Of a DNA stretch of 53,774 nt, positions 18,023-26,181 are shown in pieces. The translations under genes and the position numbers were made by a program. The notes under the pieces are model-generated. The model was not told the origin of the DNA, ran no database searches, and saw nothing but the letters and a program-made list of their open reading frames with translations. This stretch comes from BACL11 sp945865535 (GTDB lineage Bacteria > Bacteroidota > Bacteroidia > Flavobacteriales > BACL11): positions 1-53,774 of the forward strand of contig CANNBA010000015.1 of the NCBI GenBank assembly GCA_947502765.1. The letters are read 5' to 3'. The stretch's first letter is position 1, and the number at the start of each line of letters is the position of its first letter.

Positions 18023-18550
18023 TTAATAATTCTTTAAACTTATTATATTGTTTGAATATTTTGTTAAAAGCTCCTTCCCATTTAAGAAATCTAAAGAAAC
18101 TACAAATGCAAATCCAGCTACATTTGCATTTAATTGATTAATTAACTCGGCTGCAGCACATGCAGTGCCTCCAGTGGCTAACAAATCATCATGAATCAAA
18201 ACATTCCATCCTTTTTTAATATCCGATTTATGAATTTCCACCTCAGCAGCACCATATTCTAAATCATACTTATATTTTAAAGTTTCGCCAGGTAATTTAC
18301 CAGCTTTACGAATAGGAATAAAAGGAATTCCCATTTTATTAGCAAGCAAAAAGCCAAACAAAAAACCCCTGCTTTCTACCCCAACAATGGCATCAATTTC
18401 TAATCCTTTTAGATTATGAATAAAAGAATCAATAATATCTGAAGATAATTTAGGATCAAGTAATAAAGTAGTAATATCCTTAAAATTAATTCCTTTTATT
18501 GGAAAATCAGGGACATTACGGATTGCTTTATCTAATCTTTGGCTAATCAT
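18023..18550 (-). CDS. apt: Adenine phosphoribosyltransferase
   Basis: APT (175 residues) salvages adenine by joining it to PRPP to make AMP, in the cytosol. The PRPP-binding motif is VLIHDDLLATGGTA. The N-terminal FPIKGINFKDITTLL and the adenine-site region VGVESRGFLFG are also typical of APT. It overlaps the upstream helix-hairpin-helix gene by 8 bases and is followed one base later by the acyl-CoA dehydrogenase, so it is translated from a packed operon. Confidence 0.95.
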   Translation of the reverse strand: MISQRLDKAIRNVPDFPIKGINFKDITTLLLDPKLSSDIIDSFIHNLKGLEIDAIVGVESRGFLFGFLLANKMGIPFIPIRKAGKLPGETLKYKYDLEYGAAEVEIHKSDIKKGWNVLIHDDLLATGGTACAAAELINQLNANVAGFAFVVSLDFLNGKELLTKYSNNIISLKNY

Positions 18551-19397
18551 GAGTTTTTAAATAAGGTGCAATTTTACGAAATATTTCTGGGCTAATTGGC
18601 TTAATTTCCTGAATGTCTTTTACGTCTTTAAAATTACCATGCTGCTGGCGATAATTGACGATCATTTTAGCTTCTTTGTAATTTAAATAAGGGTGGCGGC
18701 CCAACTCATCAATTGAAATAATATTGATATTTTTCTGGGTTATATATAAGGTGTCTATTCTACTTTGTTTCTTTAAATTATCAATATCTAAATTATCCAA
18801 ACCCCAAATTTCGGAGAATTGATTATACGAATGAAATCCTCCCAATTCATTACGATATTTTATGATTTGTTTGGCGTAAAATGGCCCGATTCCTTTTATC
18901 TCAAGCAACTCCAAGCTATCAGCCTGATTGAGCTCAACTAATTGCTTTTTTACATCTTTAGCGATTTCTAAATCTTTTGGCTGATCCAATTTTGGAATCT
19001 GTACATAATCTTTTATGCTATTGTAAAAGGCATCACCAAAAGCATAACACCTTTGTAAATCTTCATTATTCTTAAAATAGCCACCACTTTTTTGATAATT
19101 TCTAAGCACTTGCAGTTTCGCTTCTGAAAGCCCTAATGTTAGCCAGCCTTTATCATCTAAAGTATTGGGATTAAAATAAAAAAGAGCTGCTTCTTTTGAT
19201 GCTATTTCTTTTTCTTCTAAATAATCTAAGTCCGAGATTGCTTTTTCAAATTCAGAAAAATCAGTTGTAGTTTCACTAACAAATAAATGAGTAAACTGAT
19301 AGAATATGAGCAAAAGAAAAAGAACAAAACAAAGGATTAGAATTCCGTTTCGCTCCTTCTTATTAAATGTAAAATAATCTTTCCAGCTTGAAAACAC
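18543..19397 (-). CDS. Membrane-anchored helix-hairpin-helix (ComEA-like) protein
   Basis: This 284-residue protein has one N-terminal transmembrane segment (about 18-38). A soluble part follows with three HhH-like units, at about 71-135, 153-205 and 225-283. The middle unit contains LLEIKGIGPFYAKQIIKYR, with the GIGPFYA hairpin typical of ComEA-type DNA binding. ComEA proteins bind DNA outside the inner membrane during natural transformation, but this larger three-unit form is of unproven function. The start is GTG: its G is the last base of the upstream symporter stop, so the two genes are translationally coupled. A role in DNA uptake or envelope DNA binding is inference. Confidence 0.75.
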   Translation of the reverse strand: MFSSWKDYFTFNKKERNGILILCFVLFLLLIFYQFTHLFVSETTTDFSEFEKAISDLDYLEEKEIASKEAALFYFNPNTLDDKGWLTLGLSEAKLQVLRNYQKSGGYFKNNEDLQRCYAFGDAFYNSIKDYVQIPKLDQPKDLEIAKDVKKQLVELNQADSLELLEIKGIGPFYAKQIIKYRNELGGFHSYNQFSEIWGLDNLDIDNLKKQSRIDTLYITQKNINIISIDELGRHPYLNYKEAKMIVNYRQQHGNFKDVKDIQEIKPISPEIFRKIAPYLKTHD

Positions 19398-20905
19398 TAT
19401 TTGAATTTCTTAATTGCACCGAATTTTAATTTAGCATAATAAGTATCCAAATCAAAACGAACTTCTTTTGAAAGAATTAATAATCCAATAATATTTGGAA
19501 AGGCCATAGCGAGTATCATCATATCTGAAAAATCAAGTACTGCCCCTAATTTTACTGAACAGCCAATTATTACAAATAATAAGAAAAGTACTTTATACGA
19601 ATATTCAGATACTTTACTTTTGCCAAATAAAAATGTCCATGCTTTAAGTCCGTAATACGACCAAGAAATCATAGTAGAAAAAGCAAAAAGGAAAATAACT
19701 ACTGTTAAAATATAAGGGAACCAAGGAAGAACTGAACCAAATGCCATTGAAGTTAGTTGGGTTCCTTCCACGCCCACTTCATCATACATTCCTGTAAAAA
19801 TAATTACCATGGCAGTCATTGTGCAAATTACCACTGTATCGATAAATGGTTCTAATAAAGACACAATACCTTCAGAAACAGGTTCGTTAGTTTTGGCAGC
19901 AGAATGTGCAATAGAAGCAGATCCAACTCCCGCTTCATTTGAAAATGCAGCTCTTTTAAAACCTTGAATGAGCACACCAATTACACCACCAAGTGCTGCA
20001 TCAGGTACAAATGCTCCCTTAAAAATCAGAACAAAAACATTTCCAACTTCAGTAATATTCATCAGTATAATAATTAATGCTGTACCTACATATAAAATAG
20101 CCATAAATGGCACTATCTTTTCTGAAACATTAGCAATAGATTTAATTCCTCCTATAATAACGGCACCAACCAAAATAGCTAAGACTAAACCAAACATTGG
20201 TCCGCTATCAGCCAAAGCTGGAAACAGCCCCTCTACTTGTGCATAAGCCTGATTGGCTTGAAACATATTTCCACCACCAAAAGATCCTCCAACACAAAGT
20301 ATTGCAAATAAAACGGCAAGAACTTTACCAAATCCTGCCATATTGTACTTAGCCAAACCATCACGTAAATAATACATTGGGCCTCCTGAAACCTCCCCAT
20401 TTTCATCTATTTTACGGTACTTTACCCCCAAAGTACATTCTACAAATTTGGCTGACATTCCTAGTAGCCCAGCTACTATCATCCAAAAGGTTGCTCCTGG
20501 CCCACCAATAGAAATTGCAATAGCAACACCTGCTATATTTCCTAAGCCAACAGTAGCAGATAAGGCTGTAGCTAATGCTTGGAAATGAGAAAGTTCTCCT
20601 TTATCATTAGGATTATCATAATCCCCTTTTACTAAACCAATAGCATGTTTAAACCCTCTTATATTTATAAATTTCATACGGAGAGTAAAGTAAACAGCTC
20701 CAAAAACTAGCCAAATTACTACAATTGGCACACTAGCTCCTACATCAAATCCCATTGCTTTTATAGGGTCCCAAAAAATAACAGGAACTAAATAGTTATC
20801 TACTATAGGTTTAAAGAAACCATCTATTGTTTCGCTTAGAGTTTGAGCTTTTGCTGATGCAAAAGCAGCAAACATTGTAGTAAAAAGTAAAATTTGTTTT
20901 TTCAT
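19397..20905 (-). CDS. Alanine/glycine:cation symporter (AGCS family)
   Basis: This 502-residue inner-membrane carrier belongs to the AGCS (SAF) family, which imports alanine or glycine with Na+ or H+. About ten or eleven hydrophobic segments are visible. Family-typical loops include LATALSATVGLGNIAGVAIAI, GGPMYYLRDG, GGSFGGGNMFQANQA and the SNEAGVGSASIAHSAAKT stretch. The first 21 residues look like a signal-type hydrophobic leader. It is part of the minus-strand run and starts 5 bases after the RmlD-like reductase. The precise amino acid is not predictable. Confidence 0.92.
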   Translation of the reverse strand: MKKQILLFTTMFAAFASAKAQTLSETIDGFFKPIVDNYLVPVIFWDPIKAMGFDVGASVPIVVIWLVFGAVYFTLRMKFINIRGFKHAIGLVKGDYDNPNDKGELSHFQALATALSATVGLGNIAGVAIAISIGGPGATFWMIVAGLLGMSAKFVECTLGVKYRKIDENGEVSGGPMYYLRDGLAKYNMAGFGKVLAVLFAILCVGGSFGGGNMFQANQAYAQVEGLFPALADSGPMFGLVLAILVGAVIIGGIKSIANVSEKIVPFMAILYVGTALIIILMNITEVGNVFVLIFKGAFVPDAALGGVIGVLIQGFKRAAFSNEAGVGSASIAHSAAKTNEPVSEGIVSLLEPFIDTVVICTMTAMVIIFTGMYDEVGVEGTQLTSMAFGSVLPWFPYILTVVIFLFAFSTMISWSYYGLKAWTFLFGKSKVSEYSYKVLFLLFVIIGCSVKLGAVLDFSDMMILAMAFPNIIGLLILSKEVRFDLDTYYAKLKFGAIKKFK

Positions 20906-20910
20906 ATTAA

Positions 20911-21807
20911 CTATATTAGTTGTTCATCTATTATTTCTAAGCACTCCCCAAATGAATGGGGATTATATCCTAACTCTTTTCTAGATTTATCCAAAATAAA
21001 GCCTGTTCTTGGTGGGCGTACTGCTTTTTGATTTAAAGTTGAAGTACTTATCCTATTCAAATTACGAGTATCATTGCCAAAGTAGTTCGCAATACATTCC
21101 ACCATTTCAAAAATACTCATTATATCTTTACCTGAGGCATTAAATATTCCATAAGCCTTTTTCTTAGCTGCTAATATACAAGCATCTGCCAAATCCTCCG
21201 CCAGAGTTGGGGCACGGAATTGATCATCAATAATATTAAGTGGTTCTGCTTTTTTTAAAGCCCCCATTGCCCAAAGCACAATATTGCCTTTGCTTAGATT
21301 TTCTCCAACACCAAAAACAATAATTGTTCTAAGTATTGTCCATTTTACATGATGATTATAAAGTAACTGCTCGGATTTTAATTTTGATAATCCATAATAC
21401 GAAAGTGGGTTAGGTTTATCCTCTTCTTTATAAGGACCATCCTCTCCATCAAAAATAAAATCAGTTGAAATTTGAATTAAATGAGCGCCAACTTTTTCGC
21501 AAGCATCCGCTAAATACTGAACTGCAGAAACATTTAAAGCATCACAAGCCTGTTTCTCATCCTCACACAAATCGACATTGGTCATAGCTGCCGTATTTAT
21601 AACTACTTGTGGTTTTTCTCTTGCAATAAGACTAGCAAGTGCATCATTATTAGTGATATCTAAACTAAAATAAGTGTAGCCATTTTTTGCAGAAAGCCTA
21701 TTCTCACCCAAAGAAGTTGCAATTAACTCCACATTAGTGTCAATTATTAATTTGTGTAAGAGTTTCTGCCCAAGCAATCCGTTACTACCAGTTATTAAAA
21801 TCTTCAT
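20911..21807 (-). CDS. RmlD-like NAD(P)-dependent sugar-nucleotide reductase
   Basis: This 298-residue extended short-chain dehydrogenase/reductase resembles dTDP-4-dehydrorhamnose reductase (RmlD/RfbD). The nucleotide-binding loop is ITGSNGLLGQKLL at the N-terminus, and the catalytic YxxxK is in SYYGLSKLKSEQ. The segment VINTAAMTNVDLCEDEKQAC is typical of the RmlD family. No other rhamnose genes (rmlA, B, C) are in the window, so a different 4-keto sugar or another substrate is possible. It starts directly after the stop of the small PspC gene. Confidence 0.85.
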   Translation of the reverse strand: MKILITGSNGLLGQKLLHKLIIDTNVELIATSLGENRLSAKNGYTYFSLDITNNDALASLIAREKPQVVINTAAMTNVDLCEDEKQACDALNVSAVQYLADACEKVGAHLIQISTDFIFDGEDGPYKEEDKPNPLSYYGLSKLKSEQLLYNHHVKWTILRTIIVFGVGENLSKGNIVLWAMGALKKAEPLNIIDDQFRAPTLAEDLADACILAAKKKAYGIFNASGKDIMSIFEMVECIANYFGNDTRNLNRISTSTLNQKAVRPPRTGFILDKSRKELGYNPHSFGECLEIIDEQLI

Positions 21808-21972
21808 TTAATAGTTGCTCGGTTTTAGTAAATACAAGATGAAATATATAATAATCGGTGATCCAAATCCAAAAATAGAAGCAGCCACAAATAAAATTCT
21901 TAAACCTCCTACATCCAAGCCAAATTTATCAGCAAGCCAAGCACAAACACCAAGAATTTTTCGTTCGCTCAT
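21808..21972 (-). CDS. Small PspC domain protein
   Basis: This is a 54-residue PspC-type membrane peptide. It contains the family stretch ILGVCAWLADKFGLDVGGLR and then a single hydrophobic helix with FGFGSPIIIYFILYLL. PspC proteins act in envelope stress responses in several bacteria. I chose the ATG at 21972 because it starts directly before the conserved RKILGVCAWL. A longer reading from 22020 would overlap the upstream gene and add sixteen residues without family character. It is the second of two tandem PspC-like genes; no PspA is nearby. Confidence 0.75.
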   Translation of the reverse strand: MSERKILGVCAWLADKFGLDVGGLRILFVAASIFGFGSPIIIYFILYLLKPSNY

Positions 21973-22003
21973 TAAATTGAGATTTGTAAATTTTCCATAA
22001 TTT

Positions 22004-22225
22004 TTATAAATCAAAAACACTCTTTCGTTTTCTATACTTAAAATGATTTCTTATTTTTAATAAAAAAATCATAGATAAATATATCAAGATAGTGATAGCA
22101 TTAGTAAAAGCAGCATAAATAAAAAATAAGCGAATAAATGACGCTTTTATGCCTAGTCTATTTCCCCACCAAGAGCTAACCCCAAATACCTGTTTTTCAA
22201 AAATATTTCTAAAAAAATTTATCAT
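22004..22225 (-). CDS. Small PspC-like membrane protein
   Basis: This 73-residue protein resembles PspC but is more diverged: VFGVSSWWGNRLGIKASFIRL mirrors the neighbouring gene's pattern. A hydrophobic segment (ITILIYLSMIFLL) and a basic tail follow. It is first in the tandem pair and in the minus-strand run that continues into the reductase. The pair probably arose by duplication. The function, perhaps membrane stress sensing, is inference. Confidence 0.65.
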   Translation of the reverse strand: MINFFRNIFEKQVFGVSSWWGNRLGIKASFIRLFFIYAAFTNAITILIYLSMIFLLKIRNHFKYRKRKSVFDL

Positions 22226-22280
22226 TTATCATTTTAGTTTTTAGCTGCTGCAAGTTAACCATTTTTTTAAAGATTGCTTA

Positions 22281-22309
22281 TTGCATTAACTTAAAATATA
22301 TTACTTTTG
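22281..22309 (+). promoter_or_regulatory. Promoter of the ydcF-like gene
   Basis: TTG (22281-22283) is followed after 18 bases by TACTTTTG (22302-22309), close to the TTTG-N19-TAnnTTTG consensus. It lies 17 bases before the ATG at 22327. Confidence 0.55.
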
Positions 22310-22326
22310 AAAGATAACTAAAATTT

Positions 22327-23070
22327 ATGTTTTTTACCGCATCTAAACTGCTTGCTTTTTTAAGCAAACCAATCATCTGGGTATTTATTTTACTAATCAG
22401 TGCCCTAATCTTTAAAACCAAAAGAAGAAAATTACTTTACATTACCTTATTTATATTTTACTTTTTTACAAATGGTTTTATTGCTGATAGTTGTGCAAGA
22501 CTTTGGGAGGTGCCAAGATTTAACCCTACTTCAACTTATGATATTGGTATCGTTTTAGGGGGAGTTGCAGATTTTGACACAATAACAAAAGCTCATAATT
22601 TTAACAAACATACTGATAGGCTGATGGATGCCGAACAACTTTATAGGCAGAGGATAATTAAAAAAATAATGCTAAGTGGGGGTAACGGCATGATATTAAA
22701 CAATGGATATTTTGAGGCAAATGCCATGAAAAATCATCTTATTAAAAATAAAATTCCTGCTGAAGATATTATAATAGAAAACACATCTAGGAACACAAAA
22801 GAAAATGCTTTTAACTCTGCAATAATACTAAAACAGCAACTCCCTAACGCAAGTATTTTACTCATTACATCAGCTCAGCATATGAAAAGGGCTCAATATT
22901 GTTTTGATAGAGCTAATATAAAAACAACAGCTTTTCCTACTGATTGCACAACTTCCTATGCTACTTATGGAATTGAATATTTATTATTACCAAGAGCTGA
23001 TGCAATTGAAGTTTGGGAAACCCTCATACATGAATGGATTGGCTATATTGTATATCAAATAAAATTTTAG
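22327..23070 (+). CDS. YdcF family (DUF218) membrane protein
   Basis: This 247-residue protein has two N-terminal hydrophobic segments (about 8-28 and 36-54) and a DUF218/YdcF domain. Family features are YDIGIVLGGVADF, IMLSGGNG, NTKENAFNS and LLITSAQHMKRA. Members such as SanA and ElyC influence envelope integrity and peptidoglycan or lipid carrier use in E. coli. The specific job here is unknown. It is transcribed alone on the plus strand. Its stop overlaps the convergent pyrF stop by four bases. Confidence 0.82.
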   Translation: MFFTASKLLAFLSKPIIWVFILLISALIFKTKRRKLLYITLFIFYFFTNGFIADSCARLWEVPRFNPTSTYDIGIVLGGVADFDTITKAHNFNKHTDRLMDAEQLYRQRIIKKIMLSGGNGMILNNGYFEANAMKNHLIKNKIPAEDIIIENTSRNTKENAFNSAIILKQQLPNASILLITSAQHMKRAQYCFDRANIKTTAFPTDCTTSYATYGIEYLLLPRADAIEVWETLIHEWIGYIVYQIKF

Positions 23071-23885
23071 ATTACTGCTTGAGATAAAATAACAGCCATA
23101 TCCTTCTGTAATTTTTGAGCTTCTAGTCTTGCTTTTTCAGCAAAATCTTTTCCACTACCTGCATAGATAATTGCTCTTGAAGAATTTACTAGAAGTCCAC
23201 AATCAGCATTCAAACCATATTTAGCTACATCATGCAGATTACCACCTTGTTCTCCAACACCAGGAACTAGTAAAAAATGGTTAGGAATAATTTTTCGAAT
23301 TTCTAATAACTGTTCAGCCCTTGTAGCTCCTACAACATACATCATGTTTTCAACAGTACCCCAATTTTTTGAAGTTTCTAAAACTTGTTTGAAAAGTGGC
23401 TTTCCACTTTTATCTTTAAAATTTTGAAAATCCAAGCTGCCATCATTAGAAGTAAGGGCTAAAATGATTGCCCACTTATTTTCAAAATCTAGAAATGGAG
23501 CAACAGAATCTTTTCCCATATATGGACTAACTGTTACAGCATCAAAATTCATATTTTCAAAAAAAGCACGACCATACATACTGGAAGTATTGCCAATATC
23601 ACCTCTTTTAGCATCAGCAATAGTGAAAATATTATTTGGAATATAAGCCATTGTTTTTTGCAAACTTTCCCACCCTCTAGCTCCAATACTTTCATAAAAA
23701 GCTGTATTAGGTTTATATGCTACACACAAATCTTTAGTAGCATCAATGATTTGTTTATTGAATTCAAAAATAGGATCTTCTAACTTTAATAAATGACTTG
23801 GTATTTTTTTAATATCTGAATCTAAGCCAATACATAAAAATGATTGTTTCTTTTTAATCTGAGATATGAGTTCTTGTCTACGCAT
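23067..23885 (-). CDS. pyrF: Orotidine 5'-phosphate decarboxylase (type 2)
   Basis: OMP decarboxylase (272 residues) makes UMP from OMP, the last step of pyrimidine synthesis. The active-site stretch DAKRGDIGNTSSMYG gives the Asp/Lys/Asp charge network. Other markers are CIGLDSD near the start and VPGVGEQGG in the phosphate-binding part. The length and the DAKRGDIGNT form fit the longer type 2 PyrF of bacteria such as Bacteroidota and actinobacteria. It overlaps the prfA stop by 8 bases and ends the purM-prfA-pyrF run. Confidence 0.95.
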   Translation of the reverse strand: MRRQELISQIKKKQSFLCIGLDSDIKKIPSHLLKLEDPIFEFNKQIIDATKDLCVAYKPNTAFYESIGARGWESLQKTMAYIPNNIFTIADAKRGDIGNTSSMYGRAFFENMNFDAVTVSPYMGKDSVAPFLDFENKWAIILALTSNDGSLDFQNFKDKSGKPLFKQVLETSKNWGTVENMMYVVGATRAEQLLEIRKIIPNHFLLVPGVGEQGGNLHDVAKYGLNADCGLLVNSSRAIIYAGSGKDFAEKARLEAQKLQKDMAVILSQAVI

Positions 23886-24954
23886 TAGCCCTTCCCACTT
23901 TTAATTTTTCAGCATTTTCTGCGAGTTGCAATTCATCAATAAATTCTTGAATATCACCACCCATTATTACTGGTAAATTATATTTAGTAAGTCCTATTCT
24001 ATGCTCAGTCACTCTGCCTTGAGGATAATTATATGTTCTGATTTTTGCAGATCTATCACCAGAGGATACCATAGTTTTTCTATGTCTTGCGTCTTCCTCT
24101 AGCTTTTTTTGCAATTCAATCTCATAAATACGAGAACGCAACACCTTTAATGCTTTATCATAATTTTTAAGTTGAGATTTTTGATCTTGACACTGAGCTA
24201 CTACACCTGTTGGAATATGAGTTAATCGCACAGCTGAATAAGTAGTATTTACCGATTGCCCCCCAGGACCAGATGAACAATAAGTATCTTTTCGAATATC
24301 AGAAGTAAGTAATTCTATATCAAACTCCTCCGCTTCAGGTAGCACAATAATTGTAGCTGCTGAAGTATGTATCCTACCTTGAGTTTCTGTTTGAGGAACT
24401 CTTTGCACCCTATGCACACCACTCTCAAATTTTAGCTGACCATAAACATCTTCACCACTAATATTGAAAATAATCTCTTTATAACCACCTGAGGTTCCAT
24501 CTGCAATATCTACTAATTCAATTTTCCAATCTTTTGTTTGAGCAAAAGCAGTATACATTCTATATAAATCGCCTGCAAAAATAGATGCTTCATCTCCTCC
24601 TGTTCCCGCTCTAATTTCCATTACAGCATTTTTAGCATCAGCTGGATCCTTTGGAATTAAGAGTACTTTAATAGCCTCATCCATCGCCTCCTTCATTGGC
24701 AAATTCTCCTCCAAATCTATCTTTGCCATCTCTTTCATTTCCATATCATCAGTAGTTGATATAATCTGCTTTGCGTCAGCAATATTTCCTACTAAATCTC
24801 TATACTCTTTAAATGCCTTAATAATAGGCTCTAAATCCTTATACTCCTTACTTAACTGAATAAACACTTTCATATCATTCATAGCATCAGAAGATGAAAT
24901 TAATTTTTCCACCTCTAAATATCTATCATTAATTGCAGCTAATTTATCTAACAT
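23878..24954 (-). CDS. prfA: Peptide chain release factor 1
   Basis: RF1 (358 residues) reads UAA and UAG stop codons and triggers peptidyl-tRNA hydrolysis. GGQ is at about 231-233 in SSGPGGQSVN. The stop-recognition PxT motif is PQT at about 187-189, in HRVQRVPQTETQGR, which distinguishes it from RF2 (SPF). It lies one base after the purM stop. The length matches RF1, so it is not one of the shorter GGQ-domain rescue factors. Confidence 0.96.
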   Translation of the reverse strand: MLDKLAAINDRYLEVEKLISSSDAMNDMKVFIQLSKEYKDLEPIIKAFKEYRDLVGNIADAKQIISTTDDMEMKEMAKIDLEENLPMKEAMDEAIKVLLIPKDPADAKNAVMEIRAGTGGDEASIFAGDLYRMYTAFAQTKDWKIELVDIADGTSGGYKEIIFNISGEDVYGQLKFESGVHRVQRVPQTETQGRIHTSAATIIVLPEAEEFDIELLTSDIRKDTYCSSGPGGQSVNTTYSAVRLTHIPTGVVAQCQDQKSQLKNYDKALKVLRSRIYEIELQKKLEEDARHRKTMVSSGDRSAKIRTYNYPQGRVTEHRIGLTKYNLPVIMGGDIQEFIDELQLAENAEKLKVGRANA

Positions 24955-24955
24955 C

Positions 24956-26122
24956 TTAATATGTAAAAGTTCCGAATTCGGAATTTATAGTTAATTTTTT
25001 ACCTTTAAAAAACTCAACTCTACCTATAATCTTAGCCTCAACATTAAACGATTTTGAGATTGCAATAATATCCTGGGCAATTTCTTCAGGGACATACAAT
25101 TCCATTCTATGCCCCATATTAAATACTTTATACATTTCCTTCCAATCTGTACCTGACTGCTCTTGAATTAATCTAAATACGGGAGGCAAAGCGAACAAAT
25201 TATCTTTTATAACATGCACATTATCTATAAAGTGTAACACTTTAGTTTGAGCTCCACCACTACAATGTACCATACCATTTATTTTATTCCTATACTTATC
25301 TAAAATTACTTTAATAATTGGTGCATAAGTTCTAGTTGGAGAAAGCACTAATTTACCCGCATCTAAAACTGAGCCTTCAACAGAGTCCGTTAAGTTTTTA
25401 GTGCCAGAATAAACCAAATCAACAGGCATAGAAGGATCAAAACTCTCCGGATATTTCTCTGCCAATATCTTTGAAAATACATCATGCCTTGCTGAAGTTA
25501 ATCCATTACTTCCCATTCCACCATTATACTCCGTTTCATAAGTTGCCTTTCCTGATGATGACAAACCAACAATTACATTTCCAACTGTAATATTTTTATT
25601 ATTAATTACATCTTTTCTTTTCATTCTTGCAACAACTGTAGAATCTACAATAATTGTACGTACTAAATCTCCAACATCAGCTGTTTCTCCACCAGTAGAA
25701 ATAATATGTATTCCCAATTTCTTGTATGTAGCCAACAATTCCTCTGTTCCATTAATAATTTGAGAAAGTACCTCTCCTTTTATTAAGGATTTGTTACGTC
25801 CAATAGTAGAAGAAAGCATGATATTATCCGTTGCCCCCACACATAACAAGTCATCAATATTCATTATAAGAGCATCCTGAGCAATACCTTTCCAAACCTT
25901 TATATCGCCCGTTTCTTTCCAATACATATAAGCTAAAGATGATTTTGTACCAGCGCCATCAGCATGCATAACCAAACAATAATCTTTATCATCTGTTAAA
26001 TAATCAGGAACAATTTTACAAAATGCTTTAGGGAAAAGTCCTTTATCCATATTTTTAATTGCATGATGGACATCCTCTTTATCCGCTGAAACACCTCTCT
26101 GATTGTATCTATTTTCTTTCAT
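24956..26122 (-). CDS. purM: Phosphoribosylformylglycinamidine cyclo-ligase (AIR synthetase)
   Basis: PurM (388 residues) makes aminoimidazole ribonucleotide from FGAM with ATP in purine synthesis. The AIRS family shows GVSADKEDVHHAIKNM at the start, the substrate loop HADGAGTKSSLAY, and IISTGGETADVGDL. The protein is somewhat longer than the E. coli enzyme, in line with the Bacteroidota form. It heads a run with prfA and pyrF. Immediately upstream is the terminator of the PorE-like gene, so it probably has its own promoter, though I could not see a TAnnTTTG box. Confidence 0.92.
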   Translation of the reverse strand: MKENRYNQRGVSADKEDVHHAIKNMDKGLFPKAFCKIVPDYLTDDKDYCLVMHADGAGTKSSLAYMYWKETGDIKVWKGIAQDALIMNIDDLLCVGATDNIMLSSTIGRNKSLIKGEVLSQIINGTEELLATYKKLGIHIISTGGETADVGDLVRTIIVDSTVVARMKRKDVINNKNITVGNVIVGLSSSGKATYETEYNGGMGSNGLTSARHDVFSKILAEKYPESFDPSMPVDLVYSGTKNLTDSVEGSVLDAGKLVLSPTRTYAPIIKVILDKYRNKINGMVHCSGGAQTKVLHFIDNVHVIKDNLFALPPVFRLIQEQSGTDWKEMYKVFNMGHRMELYVPEEIAQDIIAISKSFNVEAKIIGRVEFFKGKKLTINSEFGTFTY

Positions 26123-26130
26123 TTTTTGAT

Positions 26131-26165
26131 AAAAAAAAGCATCCTAATAACTAGAATGCTTTTTT
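26131..26165 (-). terminator. Intrinsic terminator after the PorE-like gene
   Basis: On the minus strand GCATTCTA and TAGGATGC form a hairpin (one G-T pair) with a GTTAT loop, followed by eight Ts. It ends the transcript of 26182-28185 before purM. Confidence 0.82.
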
Positions 26166-26181
26166 AGTATTTATAAGTTAT

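Noticed and set aside
21973..22020. Longer start for the small PspC gene
   Set aside because: The extra sixteen residues overlap the neighbouring gene and are not PspC-like; the ATG at 21972 directly precedes the conserved part.
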